64,000 nt of DNA from Serinus canaria. Its lineage: Eukaryota; Chordata; Aves; Passeriformes; Fringillidae. The notes under the pieces were generated by a model that had not been told where the DNA came from, made no database searches, and was given only the letters and a program-made list of their open reading frames with translations. This document shows, piece after piece, positions 23,768-37,456 of the stretch; the first letter of the stretch is position 1, and each line of letters opens with the position of its first letter. Location: assembly GCF_022539315.1 (NCBI RefSeq), contig NC_066314.1, positions 62,853,543 through 62,917,542 on the forward strand, in the 5' to 3' direction. The position numbers were made by a program, and so were the translations under genes.

Positions 23768-26700
23768 CCTCTCTTTCTACTTCTGCAAACTTTCAGCTGT
23801 TCAAAATTTTGCATCTCTCTGCAAAAACAGGCATTAGGGCTCCATACACAGCCTGATGAGAACCTGGCCCACTGATTTACAACAGATTTTAAAGCAGATC
23901 TAGTTCAAATAAATGTCAGAAAAGTCTGTTCTTCATATACTCAAGTAACAGCTGCTACTGACAAGAAAATGGAAGAAACAGCAAACTAATCTCTAAAGAA
24001 GCTGTATCTGGAAGAATGCAGAACAATGAAACAAAAAAAACCCACTTTGTTGTGCTGGTGCATTTTCTCTGATTAGAAAAGTATCTTGCCTCCTTTGTTA
24101 TCTTCTGGACCAAAACATTTTGCTTGGGGAAGCTTCCAGATTATTTTTTTTTTTTTTGTGCTTGTGATCCATATTTCTTTGGGGAATGAATGGACAGACA
24201 CAGCACAGTTCACATAATATCATCTGTTGCATGTTAAGAAAGAACAGGAGATACCTTTTTCTCTAATTAATATAATTCTTACATTATGGCATTAGATTGT
24301 GTTGCTTCTGGTAGGTAAAGTAATTGGAGAAGCTCAGCATGAAACTGAATTTTGGTGATTTCCTTTTATTGCATGTTACATCATTACACTCCTAGACAAT
24401 TCTTTATTGAGCTTTGACCAGGAGCTTTGGCTAAACTCTCCATTTTCTTTTCATGCAGCTTTTCCTTGCAAATTCTGCTTTAAAGGGACCAGGGCAGCTC
24501 ACCAGATGTGTGTTCTGATATGCTGCTGTTCAGTTTCTTTACCAAGGCTGCAATCTCAAATTGTATAGGATCAAATTTACTTCACCAAGTACTAAAGTAA
24601 ATGTTTAATGTGAGCAGTGATTGGCTGCAGCATGAACAAACCAGAATTTCTTCAGGCTTGAGCAAGATTTTAAAAGTCTCAAATGAATTAAGTACACATT
24701 TGAGGAGTCTTTGTTGAACTCAAGTGGTTAGTTGGTAGTCTCCATTTGTGCATAAGAAAAGTTTATTGCTTGTTAAACATTTATGTAAATGCAATAACAT
24801 AAAACTTGAGAATTCAGTTCCCCCTTGTTTGCTCAGTTTATGAATATGCATTGCCTTGAGCAGGACATTCTAAAAATCTTCAATGCTACAGTAAATAACA
24901 ATAAGATGACAAACCAGAAAGACTTGGGATCTTCACATAATACAAAAAGAGAAGCAATGATGCTGTCTTTGAAAATGGTACATTTGAATGTATTCAGAAG
25001 GAGAACATTCTTGTTAATGGGAAAATTGGCTTGGCTGGGAAATAGAAACAAACAAAGCTTTGTTATATTGTTTAATGAACTGTTAGCAATGGACACACTT
25101 TCTTGAAGAGTGCCTCTACATTGCTGTGCTCCTGCTTGCATAATATACCACAAAATAGGACAATTTATAAGGTATTTTAAATCTCACTTTTCCAAACAGT
25201 CTTCTCTCTATATTTTTAGGTCCTGTTCATTTCATTGAGTGACCTCATGATTCAAACAAACATAAATGGACATTTGGCAAATTCAAATGTGACTTTTATG
25301 CAAATGTAATTGGTATGAATCACATATTTGGGCTGGAGCATTCACACCACCAAACCAACCCAACTGTTCTGATTCTACAGATGCAACAAGTTGGTTCAGG
25401 TCTGCCAAGGGCATTTTCCTACACCATACTGTCACTGGTGTAATTGCTAGTCAATATTTCTCTCTCACTCTATGAAATCTATTAGTTCAAAGTTCCCAAA
25501 TTCTTTAGGCTGTGTCTAGTTGGTGGAGCTTTAATTTGCTCAAAGTTTTAATGTTCCAGAACTTCATTATTTTATCTTTTAACTCTGTACAGTTTTGTTT
25601 TTTTCCTTAAGAACCAGAGGTTGTCTTTCTAGGCACTTGTATGGAACCTGCTGAGAAAGTGGATATATGAGATTTGGAAAAAAACACTTCTTGAATTCCA
25701 CTCCTTAAATTCCCACTATCCTTCAGACATTTCATTTACCAAAAATGACCAGAGTCTTGCAGGACTGTCCCAACACACTCAGTGCTGTTTGTTCCCCTCT
25801 CTTTAAAGCCTCAGTCCACTTCTCAGGTCTAAGTGCATTTCCACACTGCTTCTGGCCAAAGATGCCTGGATGAGACACCCTCAGATGTGGGGTCTCACCT
25901 CAGTCCCATCCACAGAAATTTGCAATTTCTACTTGCAAATAGGTTTGTTTTCATGGCATTCATACTTATCTTCCTCTATTAAATACTCTTCAACTTTTTT
26001 AAATACTTCAAATTACTAGAGGAGAAACCCAGTCAGAAATCTGTAAATAATTGTTGTATGTCAGAATTATACTCTCCCTTTCTAGTAACTAACAAAACAG
26101 CACATGGAATATATATTTTAGGTTAAAAAAAATTTTAGGTTAAGCACTGAAACGTATGAGATGAAATCCTGATCTCACCATAGTAAAGGCATATTTTCTT
26201 ATTAATCTCACTATGGCCCTGAAGTTCATCCAGAAAAGTGAAGAAAACAAAATTAATGTTAAATATGGCTCTTCAGTTTTCCTGTCTGTATAAATATGAC
26301 TGTTTAAAAGTGTATTTTTCCAAATTATCTCTCATATAACACAACTCCCCAATACCAAATGAATTATTTTCAGCAGTAGGAATAGCAGCTACATTTATTC
26401 AAACACATATTGAAAAGTTTACCTGTACTTCAAATGATAATTGGAGGATTAATGTATTTAGTAGCAGTTCAGCTCACTACACTGGCTCTGTGATACTAAC
26501 ATGAGTAAAAGCTGCAATCTTTTTATCATGAAATTCAACAAATACAGTGACCAGAGATAAAAAAAAAAAGAGCGAAGATGTTGAGGAAGAAAGCTTTTAA
26601 TTGTATTTTTATTACTGGTGTTTTTGTAGTTGATCACACATAAAATAAATAAAAAATAATACCATTATATAGCAATGAAGCAGAGCAATTTCCCTAAGAT

Positions 26701-29700
26701 CATAATATCAAAAAAAAGTTTTTAAGTCCTGTTATTTTTTTCAGGAAAAATGCAAAGAAGTTCATAAAGAAACTATTCCAGCAGTGATATTTACACTTAT
26801 GTTCATCCATACAGGAGGAAGGGTCACTGGGGGAAGACTTAAAATCCTCAAAAGTTGTCTTGTTACTCAAAGAAAATCATGTTCATGCAAAGATGGGAAA
26901 ATTTCAAATAAATGTTTTGGAGAACTGAAAACACAGAGATGGGTGTGTGGGTTCTGAAGGTGGATTTAAGGGACTGATAATAAGGATTTCCATTTATCTA
27001 GTGTTTACAAGTAGCTGCTGGTTGGCTCCTGAATAGGATTCACCACCAAGGCATTTCTTTGAAGTTAAATATTTATTAGCCACAGGGAATTAGTCATAGA
27101 CATCAGTCTGGCATAATTTCATATTTTCCAAAGGACCTGCAGTATAAGCATTCTTAGATATTTCCTGTCCCCTCTCTGATGAATATTCAATAGAAAGGAG
27201 ACATTTTGACACCAGAGGTAAAAAAATTGAAGCTCTGTTTTAATAATTGGTAAAGCAGTTTGCCCTAATTAATTTAGTCTTAATTTCTCTATGTATTTTT
27301 ATTGCTGATAAATACACTAAAGCTTTGTCTCTTTGCTGTTTGCAAACAAACTGATTTCCATTTGCTGTTAGTCTGTATGATTTTGTATTATATAAATTTG
27401 CTAAACAAAAAAACTTTCTATAAAAGAAAGAAAATAGAAATTGAAAATGATGACAGGCCTACTTCAGACTACGTTTTTTTTATAATTTAGTTAAACATCT
27501 TTTTGGAAGAAAATGAATATAAGACTAAACTAAAAATTCCAATTTTTATTTGAAGAGACTCTGGAGTAATTTTTCATTTTATTGTATAGTTCTGACTTAG
27601 CACTGTTTGATCAACACTTAGATGGATGTGTCCATGGAGAGCAGAACACCAGTAAAAAGTGCTGATGATGACAGATTGCTTTTCTAAATACTTCTATATT
27701 ACTTATTAAGGACAAGAGGAACAAATTTGAGTCCCTTTGAAATCAGTGGAATCAGGAATATACATTACTTAAGCATAAGGCAGAAATTATAGTGATGCTT
27801 GATTTGTTCATGTATATAAATAATTTACTAAAAACTTTTGTCAGTGGAACTTCCTCCTCTGTGCAGGGACTTGCCTGAAAGCAACAACATGTTAAAAACA
27901 CACTGGGTTGCTCCTGGAGCAGAGAATCCAGATATAACACAACTTCTTGCTTAGAGTTAACCATTGATGTTGCAACTGAATTTGCCTTCAGGTATTTCTG
28001 TTTCTCCTAATTACCTGTACATCTGTACCTAACAATAATTACCTAAGAACAGGTAATTATTTTAAAATTATTTTGGCATCTGAGTCTGAGCTATAAATTA
28101 CAATTATGGTCTTTCTGAACATTGCTCTGAACTTCAATTCTAAGTGAATAAATGGTTGCATTTTAAATGTGTGATACTTTCTAAATATTTTTAGAGACAA
28201 AGTATTCTGGAAAAATTATGGTTTTCCATGTATGATCAAAACCTCAACTTTTGCTGGCCCAATTGATGGTGAAAAGCACTATTGCACCTTAGTGCTAAGA
28301 TTCTACTGTACTGAATATTGGCCAACAAACACAGTCCAACAAAGCCTTGCAGTGTAATTAAACACTCATCAGTGTCTTTTCACTGCTTGATTGGTCAATG
28401 CTCCTCTTTGAGGAAAATTCAAAGACAAGGGCTTTGCTTTGTACAATTTTTATGATATAAGGACAGGTTTTGTTTGGGTTTTTCTCCCCTCACAACTAAC
28501 CCAGTCCAGTGAGTGAGCCTGACACAATCCTGAAAGGTTCTGTATCTGCAGAAATTCAGCCACATGCAAATATTTTCTGGTAAAACTTTGGATTCAGAAC
28601 TCTTTCTCGGTGCACTAATATGAACTTCTCCCCCCAGATTCAACAGAAGGCACTAAAAAATTCCCTAGCACATTAAACAGACCATATAGAAAAATTATTA
28701 CCTTGAGGAACCTGCAAATCTGAGAGCTGGATGAAGAAACAATGAACTATTTCCTCTCATTTCTATAATGGATGAGAAGGAAAACAGATCCATATGGTAC
28801 ATGTGTGCAGCAGAGCTTATTTTAGAGTTAATCCCAGGACAGGACATTTTTGTCTGTCCACCTGTGAATTTCTACTATTGATAAAACTTCTAAGTATATA
28901 AAAACAAAGTTCTTCATGGCTGTAATTTATACAGTATCTCCTAAACATTAGAAAGTCATCAGTGTTCAAGACAACCTCTAGGAAAGAGTGATGTTTAATA
29001 AATTATATTGCCACGTGAAAATGTTTGGGTTTTTTTCCCCTTTAAATAAATAATGCTGCAACTTCTAAACCTTAAGGATTTTATGCTCAGAATTTGGTCA
29101 TTAAAATAATACCATATGATGGACACATCTTTAAAACAGATTTGCCTAGTTTGCTGAAGGTGGTGGGAAAACAGCCTGTCAAACCTCTCAGAATCTCCAC
29201 TGTCTCCCAGCTGGACCCAGGAATGTAAGAAAACACTAACTTTTCTTCATAGAAATACAAGAAAAAAATTTGCTTTCAATCAAGGAAACTAGATCAAGTG
29301 CAAAAAGAACTAAAATCCATTGCAGCATCTGCTCAGACTACTGCAGAAGGTGAAAAATAGACATTTTCTAAGCCCACAGAAATAATAATGAATATTTATG
29401 TGCATTAGCCCATGAGAAATCTCTACAGTGACCCACCTCCTTAACAGGTTACAAACACGGGGTTTTTTCTTTTCTAAAAATTATTTACAGACTATATCCA
29501 TACACTAAAAAAAAGAGTTACCATAATTGCTGATTGGTCCAGCAATCTGATTGTTGTGGTTTTAAGTCACAGATTCAAGCTTCTTCAAACACACATGCAG
29601 AAACACACGCAAACAGTGCCTTCAAAATCTCTGACTGACAAACAGTTAATATTGGGCCCTGGTAAATGCCTACACAGCTTCTGAAACACAATGGATTGCA

Positions 29701-32700
29701 GTCTCCACAAGGCAGGCACAGGCAGAAGACTAACCACAATGTGGCCAAATTCATCAGAGCACTTCCTCTGATATGAAAAAAGAGAACTTAGAACTTTACA
29801 GCAGCACCTAAATAAAGGATTTATAAGTGGCTCAGATTGATTTCTATCCAGGCTTGTTAGAGCCTGAATGCTCATAGAGTGCAGAAGTCCTTAACAGTTT
29901 TCTCCTAATCTCCAACTGTTTTAAGTAACCAAATCAGTCTTGGGCACTATCACATCCTGATTTAACACAGCTACAAATGACTTGGCAGAGATCACACAGG
30001 GCTTCTGTGGAGCTTCATAAACCCAAATTGCCACCTTTCCAGGAAAATGCCTGAAGGCTATCAGACCATGCTTCCTGAAAAGCCCAGAGTGCAGGGCTGG
30101 GTGATAGATCTGGTATCCAAGATATGTTTCATTTGTCAGAATGCAAACATGTTCCAAATTAATCCACAGTAACCACGCTTGGTTAAAAGCAGCAACAATC
30201 TTCCTACACAAAAAGATTGCTATTGTTATCCAGCCAAATAAAAAAATGTTATCTGATGGGCTCATGTTGAGTCATGCTCACAGAATTGCCTTACAGTCCC
30301 CAGATGATATCTACAGAACTGGATTAATTGAGCCTAACTGAAAAGCAAACAGCAAATACAGACAATAATCAGAACAATATTTTTGTTACTGTGAATATGT
30401 ATTTTGCATTATCTGTGAATAAGTATGTAAAACAGAAATAATCATTGCATCATAAGTGTTTGCAGTGCATACAAATTGAAAAGAAAAATACCCTAGTAAT
30501 GTGCATGACTGTGAAACCACAGTTGTAGGACTGCAACTCCATTGCCATGGGTGCCTTCTAAACATCTCTATCTAATATAATATAATCCTTCATGAACAGA
30601 AGGCTCAGCAGGAGCCTTGCCTCCAAGAAGGGTAACAGGTGGTTGGTAACACACAAGGCAGAGAAGGTTTAGGCTGGGAGGTGAAAAAAACTGTGTTATA
30701 TGGAAGGGTGAAGCTACAAATAACACAATGAGTCAGACTGTAATGAATCTACCCAGATATCAAGGAGGCTGCAGTTGCATCACGATTCTCTGAAGGTTCC
30801 TGTGAAACTTGGACACTATCTGTCACAACCTCTAAAGCCAAGTGTCCCCTGACAACACACTGGAATTTGGCAAATAGAAGAAGCAGCAGAAAAATCCCAC
30901 CTCTTGCTTTTGAGGAACACTTCATTTAACAGCCAGGTTTTCATTTCAATGAAACTTTAAGATGTGACAGGATGAAACAGGACATTCTAGAAGTCATGGG
31001 CAAAAGTGATATCACATGGAATACAGGTATCTTTCTAAAATTACCATTGTAAACTACAGATGATAGATTCACACAAAGAAATTAAATGAGGAAAAACAGG
31101 CTGCAGCAAATCTGTGATAAATTTAGCATTAAATCTGTGGCAATATACATGCATTAGGATAAGCAATTATACATTAAGGTTCAGGGAATACAAAATTAAT
31201 GTCCTACTATTCAGACAGAAATTTTTGAGCCCACAATTACTACTGGACTTCTTCAGTATTGAGAAGATTGAACACAATGTTTTTTTTCTGGCAGTAACAT
31301 TTTACTGAAAAACTCAGTTTGGTGCTTGAAGCCAAGCTACCACAGCCAAATTCAGGGCAGCTGCTGGCAAAACAGTTCATAAAGCTGCAGCTGCAACACT
31401 GTCATCAAAGGCAAGACCTCCTTGTTTCAAAACACACACAGACTGAGTACCCACAGCTCTCAGCATGTCATCACTCACAACACCACAGGCAGGAAGATTC
31501 TAAAGGGGAGGGAGAAACAACCAGCAGGACACAATAATCTGCAGGTTTTCTGCTCCATGCCACTCCAAATCCTTCCTGCAACTGCCAGCCAGCAGAGACT
31601 CCTCAACAGCAGGGATAGAGTGCATTCCCCAAAGCAAAGGCTCCTTTGGGTACCTGCCTGGCTATTCTGCTGCTTTTCCAGATGCAAATTTCTGTCAAGG
31701 CCTTGGTGAGAAATCACACCCAGAACATAAAATTGTCCTAGTTGAGATGATCACAATACAAAGCAACATTCCATTTCCAGAAGGCTTCAAACCCTGTTTT
31801 ATAATAGCATGCATGCTTTTTATACATTCCTACAGAGCTCCTAAGCTTACAGTTTACTCATTGGTCAGGAAGGACAGGCAAAGTGCTTACTGGAATAGAC
31901 AGCTGCAGGTCTCTCTGATTTATCCTCCTTTCTTTCTTGGTTTCTATGTCAATGACCTTGGTAGAAAATTCTTTCAGGGGGAAACATGGATCCTCTTATC
32001 AAACTTCTCTCTGGCTCATGAAGTTGCTGTAAAAGCTCTTTCACATACAACCACAAAGAGAACAGCAGTTTTTCACATCAACAATATCTTGTTTCACATT
32101 AGTAAAAAAACCCCAAAACAAACAAACCAGAAGAAACTGTTGCTTAGCAGGGTGTGGTGGAGGGAAAGGGCACGGGAGAGAAAAATATACTTGACCAAAT
32201 TATATGAGTCAGGAGCCTGCAGCCAAAGCAGAAAAATAACATATATACTTATTAACAATAAGTCATTGAAGCATCTTGCTGAATTTCTAACACACAGGTA
32301 AATATTTGAATGCAAAAAGTAAACAGGAAACCACATCCCTTTGCTTCATCTATCTAATCTTGCTACTGCTGTAGGTAAGAAAATTTATTTCTTTACACGT
32401 TTCTCTAGCTTCATAGACAACTTGATGAAGTCTCAAATTTTGATCCCACTGGCTTTGCTGCAGGAATCCAATTGCAGGAAATAATTATAGGAAAGATTCA
32501 TCAAAACACATATGGTAAGGCACACTTTCCCATTTACTTTTAAAAGATCTGAGTTCAGCAAAAAACATACCTGATAAAAACATAAAACCAGGATGAAAAC
32601 AGCAAAAAAAAAATATCTGAAAAGAGCAAAGAAGCTGCAAAATTTGGGGTAAAAATACCCTGAATTTTCCTGCATATGACCAACTATGAAAAGTCTCAAT

Positions 32701-35700
32701 TCCCCAGCCTAAAGAGTAAGCAGATAAAACTACTGAGGTTCAAGTATCTCCACATAAAAGGACCTGGGTGTAAATGAGAAGCACCACAAAAACCCCAAAC
32801 AAACCCTGAACTACAAATATTCCTCAGCTGTAGCAAAACACAGCTCAGAACAGAATAAACCATCCTTATATACAAAGTTATCTACTCATTTTACTTGCGC
32901 AGTGAACAAGAGAAAAAAAATAATTTGCCTTCAAATCTCTACTGCCAAGACAATCTGCCAAGCAATGTGACTTTGTGGTGGTTCTGCAAGAACTCTGGGC
33001 TGATCCTATCCTGGTACATGGACAGAGAAGTTCCAAGAGCACCTCGTTAAAATGACTGTGATCTCTGGGTCTTTGCAACACAAACACAGAGAGCACAAAG
33101 CTGCCCCTGCATGTCATGGCAACAATGGAGAAAAGGGGCTTCTGTGTTCTGTCTTTGTCTCCTTGGGCCTCAATTCCAGTGTGATTACAATGGCATCACA
33201 AGAATCTAGGGATGGAAGAGACAGTGACCCAACTTCTGATCTCTGCACCGGGAACTCACAATAAAATCAATCAGAGTGGAACAATTGCCTCTTCTCTTCT
33301 GCAGCCTTGCAGGTGCATGCCAAAAAGCCTTTGCTGAGCACAGCCATCATTAACTTTCTAAGACTCTTTAGGATCCCCTTGGTGCTAAAAGAATGGTACA
33401 GCAGGGACTTGGAAAAAGCCAAGAAGTTGACCTATGACTAAGAAAATAAAACTGCAGATGATATTCTTAGCTTTAATTAATCCAAGTGATCATATTGAAA
33501 TGATTAAACTTTCCATCTAGTACAAAGCAATGTGGATTACACCAACTTAAAGATCAAATTTATAACTGCTGTTATGTTACAAAAATACCTAGTTGCACAG
33601 TCTCATAAATTCTGAATCAAGAAATTACAGTTAAAAAAAATACAGTTACAAGCATATGGATGAATTTGAAAGACAAAGACAGCAAATAATTAAGGTTTTA
33701 TTTTAATAGGAATGACAAAAAAATCCCCAAAGTCCTCCTCCTCCAAACACTCACTTACTCAGTCTAATAGAATATTAAATGTTTAAACTTCCAAATTCAG
33801 CTGAACTAACTTTCTCACTAGGATGACAAGATACTCATGTTCATTTGCACACATGGATGCATAGATTTTTCTGGGGTTTGTTGTTCTTGTTCTTTTTTTT
33901 TATTCTTTAAATTACCTACTCTTGGTTAATCAAAAGGTCTCTTGAAAATGCCCCTGGACAAGAGTCACAAGTTGCACTAAAAATGGTTAATCCCACACAC
34001 ACCTCATCAAGAACTCTGAAATTTTTTCCTCTACTCAATAGCAAAACATATTTTGAGAAAGTCACAGAGAACACAAAACAACCAATCTTCAAAGAGACGA
34101 TCTGGTTACAATTCTCACATTTCCAGAAGTACACCATGAAATTCTAACACTGAGGGATGGATCAGGAGGCACACAGGAGAGCTCCCTTGCAGGGGGGCAG
34201 AGGTGTGTAAGGATGCCTCTCTTCCTCCTGTCACACACAGCCTTCCTCATGGACAACAGAGAGATTTGGGAGCCTCCTCTGCCTTCTCATGGAGGAATCC
34301 TGGATGACAGATCTTGCCTTTCCCTGGACCTCAGGTGGTGCCCAACCACCTGATGATGAGAAAACACACCACTCTCCACTGATAGTTAGATCTGGGTGAC
34401 ATCAGCACAGTGCACACTGCAAGTCTTTATTCCTGTGAACACTCTACATCCACAGAGCCAGCTGAATAATTACGTGTTTGCAGAGCAAATCCAAAGTTAC
34501 TCTTACAGTAATTAAGATGATACACATTGGATTAAAAACAACACATCTCAATCACAAGAGTAGCTTTGAAATAGTGGAGTATCCAGCCATCTCATTGCTG
34601 AACATTATCATTCATCCTGTTATTTTTTTCCCTTTTTGGCTTTGATAGCACAATATTTTCTCAGTAATAATACCACTTGATTTCAGTTTCAGCTGGAATC
34701 TCGCCTGACTAAAGAGTACAGCCATAATCTCAGTCTTTGTAGATTAATACACTGTGGCACAAAAGGATATATGAAACAGTTTTAACTTAAGTAAAGAATT
34801 TCAAACTCTGGCAATTTTACACTGAAGTAATTGCAGAAAACCCTACAATAGGCTATGTATGTAGTTTCAACTAAATCGCTTTCATCAGCATAAATGATCA
34901 CTCAAAGAGTTTGGAAATTATAATTTTGGTTATTTAACAATTTTCTTTGTATTTCAATGAAACTAAGTGGCAGAGAATTGTATTTTTCCCCCTTTCCATT
35001 TGTTAAAACCAGAGCACTATAATTTCCAGGAAAATAAAATTTTCTTGAATGCATGATGTTTTGCTATTGAAAAGTAGCAGAAAAATGCCAAAAAGTCCTC
35101 TGAAGAAAAATGCCTGATAGGATCAATTGATAGAAATACTACATTCCTCCCCAGGGGACTATACTTTCCTTTTAATATTTGGAAATAATGATTTTAAAGC
35201 TTATAGAGACCTAAAAGTTCAGGAAGAAATGGCAGGCCCACTTCTGTATCCCCTGCAGATACATCACACTGCTTCAGGATCCTTATCCACAGAGGAGAAA
35301 AGGAGAGCCAGGTGCACCAAACTCATCTTACACTACAACTTCCCATAAATCCCTGGCTTAATCCTTTGGATTTAGGCTGCTCTTTGAGCTGGGCAAAGGA
35401 GCAGTGTGAAAATGCTCCTAAAACATCAATGTAAATGTTTCTTTAATCCTATTAAAGCCACAAAACAGGCCCAGCTGAAGGAGCAGGAAACTGAGCTAAG
35501 GAACTCTCAGTGACCCCACCACTGGAGTCCCTCTTGGCAGTGACCTGTTGGTCCCAAGTTCAGCCTGGGCATGGCACAGATGTCCTGACATCAGGTGGCT
35601 TCAGGACATCACCATGGGGACCCCTAGGACACACTGGATGGTGCTGAGCTCTGCAGTAACACCACGTTTTGCACTTGTAACTTGCAGCAGCTGAATTATT

Positions 35701-36644
35701 AAAATAGCTGATGCAGAAACAGAAGATAGGACTAAATATTTTTGAATGCCACCTTGTTGCATTACACAGAAATTTATGTTCTCCAAACACAACACTGAAT
35801 TCAGCCCAAAATGATACAACTTCATTGATTTTCTTTTAAAGCTAGAAGAAGGAGGAGGAAAAGTTGAAAGAAAAATACTCAAGGTGACACCACACTTTAA
35901 AAACTGGGAAAATGGTCTGTTAAAATGTGTTGGTGGTAATGTTTAGGGTTTGGACTCCCATTAATGGGGCCCCAGGGAAAATATAAACACTCTTTCTGAA
36001 ATTAAATCTGGAGTTTGCCCACCGCAGTCTTGTTTTCAGCTTCAGCTGCTGGCACGTCAGCCTGCAATTGAGGCCTTGCATCAAATGCCAAGCCAAACAT
36101 TCAGCAACAAGAATGGTAATGACACCCTATTTTCTTCTAAGGCACATTAAAATATAGCAAGTATTATAAAAAAAAAAGGCAAAAAAATCACTCATTTGAG
36201 ATTAATAACATAAAAGAAACTGATTTTCGTAACCTCTCTCACTTGCACTTGTCTTCAAATAATAAACCTTCAGAAGAAAGCTGTGCTTGACTCTTGAAAT
36301 CAACCACGCTTGCAAAGCAGCAACACATATCAAAGTTCTGATAATAACTGCCTGAGGGCATAAGCTTTACCTACAAGAGTTCAAAACTAAATTCCCTGGT
36401 TTTGATGCACAATTTTGCAAGTGACTTAACAGGAACAGATCAATAAATGGAAGTCACTAATTTGTAACATAAGTTTCTCAGGTGGGATCCTTCCTGTTCA
36501 CAGAGATCTGACATACTAATATCAGAACTCTGATACTGGAACACCTCCTACCAGCATCTCTTTAAGCTACCCCTTGTATTCCCACATTCTCTTCCTAAAC
36601 ACTGAGTTCAAGGTGAGAGTGTGTTGCTCCAGCTATTAGTTTTT

Positions 36645-36660
36645 CCCTCTCTCTCTCTCC
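36645..36660 (+). repeat. Short CT microsatellite / pyrimidine tract
   Basis: A (CT)6-type run immediately before the exon-like block at 36672. It may simply be a simple repeat. Confidence 0.7.
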
Positions 36661-37265
36661 CAAATCTCCAGCCTTCTGCAGTGTCTCCATGAAGATGGAT
36701 CTGGAGTAAGGGATACAGCCCCTGTTCCAGGTAAGGGATGGGGGTCTCTTGCCCAAGAAGGGAACAGTCAGCCCTGCCTATCCTAATCCCAGCTTCTGTG
36801 ATGTCTCAAGATGCAGAGGAATTATCCCCTATGTGGGAAAAACTGCAGTCTGGATCCACATGGGATGTATGGAGTGTCCAATATAAACACTGCTCTAAGA
36901 CACTCAATCCCTGATGTGAATCTGGGTTGAAAACTGATGTGACTCAGAGAGCAGACTGTGCCCATGACTCAAAGCAGGGATTAACAATAACTTACCTGTC
37001 ATGCATAGGGAATCTGAAGAAGCTGCCAATTTACCAAGGAGACAGAGGGAAGGGTGCACTAAGAATTGGAACAGAGACTTGCTCCACCACTAACACACAA
37101 TGTTAACTTGAAACATATAAGACACAACACACTCTAGCCTGCTACCCAATAAATGGAGTGAATTCCAAGCTTTATCTTTCAAATCAGCCCCTCAATGTGA
37201 ATAACAAAGTGAGACCCAGCAGGTGTCAATTCATGGCCTCACCAACAGCACTGTTATTTTAATCA

Positions 37266-37456
37266 GAGGGTGCTGAGACACTGGAGCAGGTTGCCCAGAG
37301 AATTTGTGGATGCTCCATGCCTGGAAGTGTTCAAGGCAGGGCTGGATGGTGCCCTGGGTCATCTAGTGAGAGGTGTCCCTGCCCATGGTGGGGGGGTTGG
37401 AGCCCAACATGGCCTTCCAGGTCCCTTCCAAACCAAACCATTGTGATTCCATGGTT
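37266..37456 (+). repeat. CR1 LINE tail
   Basis: Blocks in order: 'gagggtgctgagacactgga', 'aggttgcccagagaa', 'gcctggaagtgttcaaggca' and the terminal 'ccattgtgattccatgg'. Plus orientation, antisense to CCDC91, in its last intron. Confidence 0.94.

Noticed and set aside
29585..30265. Two adjacent minus-strand open frames of 96 and 114 codons in the last CCDC91 intron
   Set aside because: No recognisable domain. The CCDC91 protein is continuous across this intron, so they are not missing exons of it.
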